From a bacterium HR15 (GTDB taxonomy: Bacteria; Armatimonadota; Fimbriimonadia; Fimbriimonadales; GBS-DC), in assembly GCA_002898555.1 (NCBI GenBank), contig BEHR01000028.1:1-53544 (forward strand): a stretch of 53,544 nt of DNA. The letters run 5' to 3'. The position numbers and the translations under genes were made by a program. Below the pieces are notes generated by a model that was not told the origin of the DNA, ran no database searches, and saw nothing but the letters and a program-made list of their open reading frames with translations. Shown in pieces: positions 48,622 to 53,544 of this stretch. The stretch's first letter is position 1, and the number at the start of each line of letters is the position of its first letter.

Positions 48622-49149
48622 ATGATGATGCACAAGGGAATGCTGTGGCTTATCGCGATTGCTGTGGCGGGAACGCTGACCCTGGCAACGCCGGTCCGTG
48701 CGCAAGAGACGAAAGCACAGGGCTTCACGGTGTCGGTGGGCGCGTTTTTCCCGTCCAAGAAAGCGGTGCGTGATGCAACCCAGGATGTTTGGTTCTCGGC
48801 GGATATTACCTATACCTTCCAGACCAGCGAGCCGACCGAGTCTGGCTACTACTATGACCTGGGCGTGTTCGTCGGCTTTTATGGTTCCGGCGATGTGCGC
48901 AACATCCCTGTCGGTTTGAGCTTCACTGGCTACCTTAATGAACAGTTCTTCTACCGCGCCACTGCCGGCGTTGGTTTTGCCCGCCGCCTCAATAACGACG
49001 ATAAGACTGGCTTTGCCTGGTCAATTGGCTTCGGCTACAACTTCAACGCGGGCACAACCCCGATTGCCCTCTTCGTGGGCTACAGCGGACAGACGGGCAC
49101 CAGCGACGAGCATAACGGGTTCACCGCGATGCTGCAGTTCAAGTTCTGA
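48622..49149 (+). CDS. Small outer-membrane beta-barrel-like protein
   Basis: 175 residues from ATG 48622, with AAGGAGGG 5-6 nt upstream. Signal peptide ends at VRAQ. The mature part consists of alternating hydrophobic/polar strands typical of an 8-stranded barrel (FTVSVGAFFPS, VWFSADITYTF, YYYDLGVFVGFYG, NIPVGLSFTGYL, FFYRATAGVGFARR, FAWSIGFGYNF, IALFVGYSG, FTAMLQFKF). It ends in Phe, the usual recognition signal for outer-membrane insertion. This argues for a diderm envelope. Consensus promoter upstream and hairpin terminator downstream make it monocistronic. It could equally be a periplasm-exposed surface barrel of unknown function. Confidence 0.75.
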   Translation: MMMHKGMLWLIAIAVAGTLTLATPVRAQETKAQGFTVSVGAFFPSKKAVRDATQDVWFSADITYTFQTSEPTESGYYYDLGVFVGFYGSGDVRNIPVGLSFTGYLNEQFFYRATAGVGFARRLNNDDKTGFAWSIGFGYNFNAGTTPIALFVGYSGQTGTSDEHNGFTAMLQFKF

Positions 49150-49173
49150 GCCGAAAATCATGCGCCGCCCAAA

Positions 49174-49209
49174 AAATCCCCCCGCCGGGGTCCCCCGGTG
49201 GGGGGATTT
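49174..49209 (+). terminator. Terminator of the outer-membrane protein gene
   Basis: AAATCCCCCC and GGGGGGATTT arms with a further CCGG/CCGG pairing inside; 25 nt after the stop. The A/T base of the stem supplies a short U-tract. Confidence 0.75.
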
Positions 49210-49320
49210 GCTACATGAGGAAGGAAGGTTACTCTCCATTCGTTATAGACTCAAATAGATGCCAAAACCGGACAAGCGATGCTGAACTCTCGTAAAGAGA
49301 CGGGCGTCTAATCCTATAAG

Positions 49321-49929
49321 ATGGTTTGCTGGAGGCGCGCGTTTACGCTTACCGAACTGCTCGTGGTCATCGCCCTGTTGACCGTGCTGACGGCGCTCTT
49401 GTTGCCGGTTTACACTCTTTCGCGTCGGGGTGCGCAGCGTACGGTCTGTATCTCCCACTTGCGCCAGATTGGGTTAGCCGTACGGATGTATCGCGATGAT
49501 TATGGGGAATTGCCTCCTTATCTGTCGGCGGTGCGTATCTATTTGAACGAGGATGGGGTGTTTGTTTGTCCTGTTGATCCCTTGCAGGGGCAGCATCGAG
49601 TGGAGGCGACGATCGGCGACGCTTTTCGGCTGGAGGGCAACCACTACCTGCCGAGTGGTGTGAGTTATACCTATGTGCCCAATTGGGCGATTGCGCGGCA
49701 GCTGGGTTGGTGGCAACCTGGTCCACCTTATGGTGAGGGCAAGTGGGGCGAACTGACCCCTCTTTCGGAATGCCACTGGCACTGGGCACGCCAATTTAAC
49801 CCTGCTTGGCAGCGTGACCGCATCACGCAGGCGCGCGGCTGGATTTTGATTCTGACTCTCAACGGTGCGGTGCGCAAGATTCGTGCGGAGATACCTCCTG
49901 AAAGCTTCTCGCCTGCCGATTATCGTTAG
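49321..49929 (+). CDS. Prepilin-type N-terminal methylation protein
   Basis: 202 residues. The N-terminus RRAFTLTELLVVIALLTVLTALLLPVY is a prepilin signal with Glu5. The segment RTVCISHLRQIGLAVRMYRDDYGELPPYL matches the pseudopilin-like family seen at 24141..24875. The C-terminal part (FVCPVDP, SYTYVPNW, HWHWARQFNP) is unlike the other copy and lacks the ADGH motif. No Shine-Dalgarno precedes the ATG, but TCTAAT lies 8 nt upstream, so this may be another leaderless gene. Confidence 0.75.
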   Translation: MVCWRRAFTLTELLVVIALLTVLTALLLPVYTLSRRGAQRTVCISHLRQIGLAVRMYRDDYGELPPYLSAVRIYLNEDGVFVCPVDPLQGQHRVEATIGDAFRLEGNHYLPSGVSYTYVPNWAIARQLGWWQPGPPYGEGKWGELTPLSECHWHWARQFNPAWQRDRITQARGWILILTLNGAVRKIRAEIPPESFSPADYR

Positions 49930-49966
49930 TTGCTTGGGAGTGGGCACTCTGGGCGCATGCATGCGG

Positions 49967-49972
49967 TAAAAT
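49967..49972 (+). promoter_or_regulatory. -10 element TAAAAT of the phosphofructokinase gene
   Basis: TGCGG-TAAAAT, about 47 nt before the start at 50020; the leader contains GGAGGAGG. Confidence 0.4.
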
Positions 49973-50019
49973 AGAAAGGAAGCCCCGATCGCACGGGAGA
50001 TTCGGAGGAGGCGAGAGTG

Positions 50020-51093
50020 ATGCGTGTTGGTATTTTGACAGGTGGGGGCGATTGCCCCGGTCTCAATCCCGCGATACGGGGCGCAACGCTGCGCCTGATA
50101 CGCGACGGTCATACGCCCATCGGCATCCAGCACGGCTGGCGCGGGCTGGTGGAAGGGTTGACCGTGCCTCTCAGTGTTGAGCGCGTGGACGAAATCATTC
50201 GGGAGGGTGGCACGATTCTGGGCACCTCCCGCACGAACCCGTTCAAGCAGGAAGGCGACCTGCAGCGATTGCTGGACAACTATCGTGCGCTGCAGCTGGA
50301 CGCGCTGATTGCCATCGGCGGGGAGGACACGCTGGGCGTCGCCAACCGCCTGCATAAAGAACATGGACTTCCTATTGTGGGCGTGCCCAAAACGATGGAT
50401 AACGACCTAAGCGGCACCGATTTCACCTTTGGCTTCGACAGCGCGGTCTCAGTGGCGGTGGAGGCGATGGATCGCTTGCGCGATACTGCCAAATCGCATG
50501 CGCGGGTAATTGTGCTGGAGGTGATGGGGCGGCACGCTGGCTGGGTCGCGCTCTATGCGGGTATCGGCGGTGGTGCTGACTGGATTTTGATCCCCGAAGT
50601 GCCTATTGATTTGAACGAGATGTGCGACTATTTGCGCCAGCTGTACGCCAGTGGCAAGCGTTACGCGCTGGTGGTCGTGTCGGAGGGGGTGGAGTTGCCC
50701 TTTGAACATGATGGTGTGCCCATCGCGACGGACGATTTCGGGCATCCCGTGTTGCGAGAGCGTGCGGTCGGCGCGCGGATCGCCCACAAAATCGAGGAGA
50801 TGACCGGCTTCGAGACGCGCTATGCTGTGATTGGGCATATCCAGCGTGGCGGACCGCCGACCGTGTTCGACCGGGTGTTGGCGACGCGCTTGGCGTTGAA
50901 GGCCGCGGAGCTGGTGCATGAGCGGCGTTTCGGGCTGGTGGCGGCGTTGCGTGGTACAGAGATTGTGGCGGTACCGTTGGAGGAGGTGGTGCGTGCCCCG
51001 AAGTTAGTACCGCGTGAGTTCTACGAGCAGGCGCGTCAAATCTTTCAGCGGATACAGTACCAACCCCACCCAGAGGGCAGCCGAGCGCCGTAA
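50020..51093 (+). CDS. 6-phosphofructokinase, probably pyrophosphate-dependent
   Basis: 357 residues from ATG 50020 (GGAGGAGGCGAGAG upstream). Family motifs: GILTGGGDCPGLNPAIRG, GGTILGTSRTNPF, IAIGGEDTLGVA, VGVPKTMDNDL (catalytic Asp), EVMGRHAGWVAL and GHIQRGGPP. Two residues decide the phosphate donor: in ATP enzymes the E. coli positions 104 and 124 are Gly; here they are Asp (GGED, residue 103) and Lys (PKTMDND, residue 124), as in pyrophosphate-dependent enzymes of the Amycolatopsis type. Reversible PPi-linked glycolysis is therefore predicted. The last 90 bp overlap the convergent HD-type gene. Confidence 0.9.
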   Translation: MRVGILTGGGDCPGLNPAIRGATLRLIRDGHTPIGIQHGWRGLVEGLTVPLSVERVDEIIREGGTILGTSRTNPFKQEGDLQRLLDNYRALQLDALIAIGGEDTLGVANRLHKEHGLPIVGVPKTMDNDLSGTDFTFGFDSAVSVAVEAMDRLRDTAKSHARVIVLEVMGRHAGWVALYAGIGGGADWILIPEVPIDLNEMCDYLRQLYASGKRYALVVVSEGVELPFEHDGVPIATDDFGHPVLRERAVGARIAHKIEEMTGFETRYAVIGHIQRGGPPTVFDRVLATRLALKAAELVHERRFGLVAALRGTEIVAVPLEEVVRAPKLVPREFYEQARQIFQRIQYQPHPEGSRAP

Positions 51094-51720
51094 AGGTGCC
51101 CAGTTTTCCAGCGGATGTGCCTGAAGCGCTGCCTCAATCGCTTGCACCACTTGAGGGTGGTAGCGTGTGCCTGCTCCGGTTTGCAGGGCACTTAGCGCTG
51201 CCCCGTAGCCCGCGTGATGAGCTATTTCCATCAGGTCACTGAGCGCGGCGAGCAGATGCGCACTGAGCGGAGCATCGGGCTGCACGGCATACTCCACATG
51301 GTGCAGTCGCACGAGGGGAGCCACGGCGCTCAGCCCTGGAATCTGCTCCACAATGGCTGCCCCAATCTCGACATGGCGTGCCAGTGTAAGTTGCTCCATC
51401 GGGGAAAGCGGGGTGGGTTTGTTCAGCAAAGCGTAGGGGATGGCGACCATGCCAATATCGCGCAGGTAGGCTGCCAGTTCGAGCCGTTTGCGCTCTTCGC
51501 CTTCGATGCCAAGCCGTGCGCTCACAGTGAGCGCGAGCCGTACGAGCAGATCCGTATCGCCATAGCGTCCCTGCGTGCGTAGCTCGATCGCTTTCGCGAA
51601 CGCCCGCAAACTCTGGCAACGCCAGCGATGGAACTGCGCGGGCAAAAAGACGAAGGCATAATAGCCCAACGCGCCTACCGAAACCAGTACAATGCTCAGA
51701 CCAATCCCGAAAGTATCCAT
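51004..51720 (-). CDS. Degenerate HD-GYP-like membrane protein
   Basis: 238 residues from ATG 51720. One N-terminal transmembrane helix (IGLSIVLVSVGALGYYAFVFLP) is followed by an HD-GYP-like helical domain. The sequence resembles the neighbour at 51798..53144, but the catalytic residues are altered: the HD of LLHDLGK is replaced in YLRDIGMVAIP, and the HHE-x-x-D-G-x-GYP motif is reduced to LHHVEYAV. It is therefore probably not a phosphodiesterase and may act as a binding or signalling partner. It overlaps pfk antisense by 90 bp. Confidence 0.65.
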   Translation of the reverse strand: MDTFGIGLSIVLVSVGALGYYAFVFLPAQFHRWRCQSLRAFAKAIELRTQGRYGDTDLLVRLALTVSARLGIEGEERKRLELAAYLRDIGMVAIPYALLNKPTPLSPMEQLTLARHVEIGAAIVEQIPGLSAVAPLVRLHHVEYAVQPDAPLSAHLLAALSDLMEIAHHAGYGAALSALQTGAGTRYHPQVVQAIEAALQAHPLENWAPLRRSAALWVGLVLYPLKDLTRLLVELTRY

Positions 51721-51797
51721 AATCCATTTTAGGCGAATGGTAAGTAGCGAGTAGTGAATAGAATCGACTCGCTGCTCGCCTACCATGTTACACCTCG

Positions 51798-53144
51798 CTA
51801 CTCACTCCTCGCCACCCGCATGGTTCGCGATAACGGCAACCATTCCTGCACGACCTGTTCGAACACCGAGACCACGGTTGGATCGAACTGCGTGCCTGCA
51901 CCGCGTCGAAGCTCCTTCAGAGCATCTTCGATGCTCAAGGCACGCCGATACTGACGCTGCTGGCTGGGCGCTTCGCCGCCAATCATTGCGTCGAAGGCGT
52001 CTACCACTGCGATGATACGTGCCTCCAGGGGGATCTGGTCGCCTTGCAATCCATAGGGGTAGCCTTTGCCGTCAGGGCGCTCATGATGATAGGCGATCCA
52101 GGGCACAATTGGGTTCAGAAAGGGCACACTGATTAAAATTTCCGCGCCCAGTTGCGGGTGGCGTTGCACCTGTTCCCACTCGCGTGGCGTGAGCCTGCCG
52201 GGCTTATTGAGAATGCGTTCATCCAGCACGGTTTTGCCTAAATCGTGTAGCAGTGCAGCCTCGTAGACCAGTTCACAGCGTTCGGGTGGCAATCCCAGCC
52301 GCTCCGCCACCTTGCGTCCCCACTGCGCCACCCGCTGCAGGTGTCCTCCCGTGTATGGATGTGCCCGCTGGATGAGGAAGCCGAGACTGCGGACAGTTTG
52401 ATGATACAGCTCATGCTGCCGCGTGTAGAGGATAAACGCCTGTCGCAGTGCGAGATAGGGTGCAAGCACCGCCAGTAAACCGGTGAAGCCGTACAGGTGC
52501 AGCATCGCCATCAGCAGCAGACTGAGCGGGAATGTCGGCAAAGTTTCGCGGGGAAGATTCAGCAGCGATTCGTGCAGCACCCAGCGCAAGCGCACACCCT
52601 CCGCCAACGCCACCGTGATCGACACCAGAAAGGTATTGATGAGGCTATACATGACCAGCGTACTTAGTAGGATAAGCGCCGCGCTTAGAGGAGAAGCGAG
52701 GGCGCTTTCTATTGGACTGATGCCCGCGATGGGATGCCATGCGCCTGCCCCGGCGGCGCACAGCACGCTCTGCGCGGTATTGAGCCAGACCCAGCGCAAA
52801 CGGGACTGTTTGAGGCGGGCAGTGAGAAGCCCTGCCCCAAAGGTGACCAGGGCATCGAGCCATGCCCCCAACTGCCAGCCATACAGCAGGATGACCGCTG
52901 TCACGATGGGGGTGCTGACACTCATCCAGATGCCGCGATCGGTGTAGCCGTACCAGAGGGGGTAGCGAATGAGCAGCAGTTCTGCCAATAGCGCAACCAA
53001 TCCCAGTCCCAGCAGCAGGAGCAAATGCCCACTCTGCTGAATGGGACTACCCGCTACTGTCAAAATAACCAATGCCGCGGCGGAAAGCAGTCCGCTCCAG
53101 AGGCGGTACCGTTTCCGCAATTGTCCTCTTCGCTCAGATGACAT
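51798..53144 (-). CDS. Membrane HD-GYP-domain protein (probable c-di-GMP phosphodiesterase)
   Basis: 448 residues from ATG 53144, with GAGGAG upstream. Residues about 15-240 contain six or more hydrophobic helices (for example LLLLLGLGLVALLAELLLI and ALILLSTLVMYSLINTFLV), as in MASE-type sensors. The HD-GYP domain (about 255-425) is complete: HTGGHLQRVAQW-like start YTGGHLQRVAQWG, ALLHDLGKTVLDERILNKPG, RHPQLGAEIL, AYHHERPDGKGYPYGLQGDQIPLEARIIAVVDAFDAM. It hydrolyses c-di-GMP. With the GGDEF protein at 21654..23069 it supplies both sides of c-di-GMP turnover in this window. A degenerate paralogue lies immediately downstream. Confidence 0.88.
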   Translation of the reverse strand: MSSERRGQLRKRYRLWSGLLSAAALVILTVAGSPIQQSGHLLLLLGLGLVALLAELLLIRYPLWYGYTDRGIWMSVSTPIVTAVILLYGWQLGAWLDALVTFGAGLLTARLKQSRLRWVWLNTAQSVLCAAGAGAWHPIAGISPIESALASPLSAALILLSTLVMYSLINTFLVSITVALAEGVRLRWVLHESLLNLPRETLPTFPLSLLLMAMLHLYGFTGLLAVLAPYLALRQAFILYTRQHELYHQTVRSLGFLIQRAHPYTGGHLQRVAQWGRKVAERLGLPPERCELVYEAALLHDLGKTVLDERILNKPGRLTPREWEQVQRHPQLGAEILISVPFLNPIVPWIAYHHERPDGKGYPYGLQGDQIPLEARIIAVVDAFDAMIGGEAPSQQRQYRRALSIEDALKELRRGAGTQFDPTVVSVFEQVVQEWLPLSRTMRVARSE

Positions 53145-53206
53145 CGCGCACTCCTCATTTCTTTTCAGGCAGGCGGAGCGCATCCGCGCCTTTCACAGAT
53201 TGCCGC

Positions 53207-53350
53207 TTAGAGGTTCGGCAGGTTCACCTGCGCTTGTTGTACCTCACGCTCCAGCGGGTCATCCCAGCGGTGCGGGTAGTAGACCAGCTTCGCGCTGGCA
53301 ACCGCCATCATGCCAACGAGCGCAGTCATCAGAACGAGCCATCGCTTCAT
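53207..53350 (-). CDS. Small exported peptide of unknown function
   Basis: 47 residues from ATG 53350, with AGGAGGG 7 nt upstream. The first about 23 residues are a signal peptide (MKRWLVLMTALVGMMAVASA). The mature part is about 25 residues: KLVYYPHRWDDPLEREVQQA and a short end. The strong ribosome site and clean signal peptide support a real gene. It lies 62 bp upstream of the HD-GYP gene on the same strand and may be its leader or partner. No known family. Confidence 0.6.
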   Translation of the reverse strand: MKRWLVLMTALVGMMAVASAKLVYYPHRWDDPLEREVQQAQVNLPNL

Positions 53351-53455
53351 CTGCTGTCCCTCCTGTTCAGGATGATCAGCCGCTCGGTTCCGCTTCGCTT
53401 CTGCGCTCGCGCCTGCCTGACGGGGCGCATCCACGGGCTATGCGCCCCCGTTGCG

Positions 53456-53544
53456 GGCAGACACAGGGGTCTGCCCCTACATCGTTTTGGATAGGCAGAC
53501 ACAGGGGTCTGCCCCTACATCGTTTTGGATAGGCAGACACAGGG
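53456..53544. repeat. Tandem 38-bp repeat running off the window end
   Basis: Two exact full copies (53456-53493, 53494-53531) and the first 13 nt of a third. Each unit holds the inverted repeat GGCAGAC/GTCTGCC around ACAGGG. Whole units, including the ATCGTTTTGGATA linker, are identical, so this is not a CRISPR array. Confidence 0.85.

Noticed and set aside
53456-53544. CRISPR array
   Set aside because: The 38-bp units are identical throughout, with no variable spacers, and no cas gene is in the window.

Overview
The window looks like chromosomal DNA of a free-living, probably thermophilic, two-membrane bacterium, most likely from the Armatimonadota or a neighbouring lineage. That placement is an inference. 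It rests on prepilin-type proteins with a C-terminal ADGH-like tail, PEP-CTERM and dockerin-like secreted proteins, a small outer-membrane barrel ending in Phe, sigma-54, a flagellar cap gene at the left edge, a NurA-like protein and a two-domain protein disulfide oxidoreductase. No rRNA or other phylogenetic marker is present to settle it. Most of the window is densely packed housekeeping and accessory genes. There is no prophage, no transposase and no CRISPR array.

Layout. 1-5 kb: start of fliD, a HAF-repeat PEP-CTERM protein, a WD40-dockerin protein and a TlpA-like thioredoxin. 5-12.5 kb: M28 peptidase and cupin, NurA-like protein, an HMA metallochaperone followed by a NarL-type two-component system, trmB with a C-terminal extension, and a VapC-type toxin-antitoxin pair between 19-bp direct repeats. 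12.5-21.6 kb: a tricorn-type protease, a ceramidase-SCP2 fusion, cold-shock protein, endonuclease V, ribosomal L25/CTC and rpoN. 21.6-28 kb: REC-PAS-GGDEF protein, dockerin and prepilin proteins, Gfo/Idh oxidoreductase, purM and a SUMF1-like protein. 28-36 kb: ftsH, glutamine cyclotransferase, protein disulfide oxidoreductase, a short FtsX permease, a HEAT-repeat DNA methyltransferase, NAD(P)HX repair enzyme, and a metal-regulatory unit. 36-46.4 kb: initiator tRNA, ppa-argG, a Uma2 protein, a 1424-residue S55-peptidase/propeller protein, NDH-2 and an acyl-CoA mutase large subunit. 46.4-53.5 kb: thiE, aldo/keto reductase, an outer-membrane protein, a prepilin, a phosphofructokinase with pyrophosphate-type residues, and a pair of HD-GYP-type proteins.

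The most notable unit is an ArsR/SmtB-family repressor (35663..36097) whose 3' end overlaps a 37-residue cysteine-rich ORF (35577..35690, 10 Cys, tandem DCCPCP repeat). The small ORF is preceded by a near-perfect ribosome binding site. A -35/-10 promoter and a 20-bp operator-like palindrome precede the regulator. I read this as a regulator-metallothionein operon with an unfamiliar peptide.

Three genome-scale patterns recur. First, many genes have a -10 element of the form GG-TATAAT, usually without a recognisable -35. At least four of these sit only 6-7 nt before a start codon that has no Shine-Dalgarno, which suggests leaderless mRNAs. Second, an A/T-armed palindrome family (core CTCTGACCC...CAGAG) occurs only between genes, including in the probable 5' leader of ftsH. 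Third, GC-rich GGAGGGCGAGGC repeats occur as inverted clusters, two of them enclosed in longer terminal inverted repeats like miniature transposable elements.
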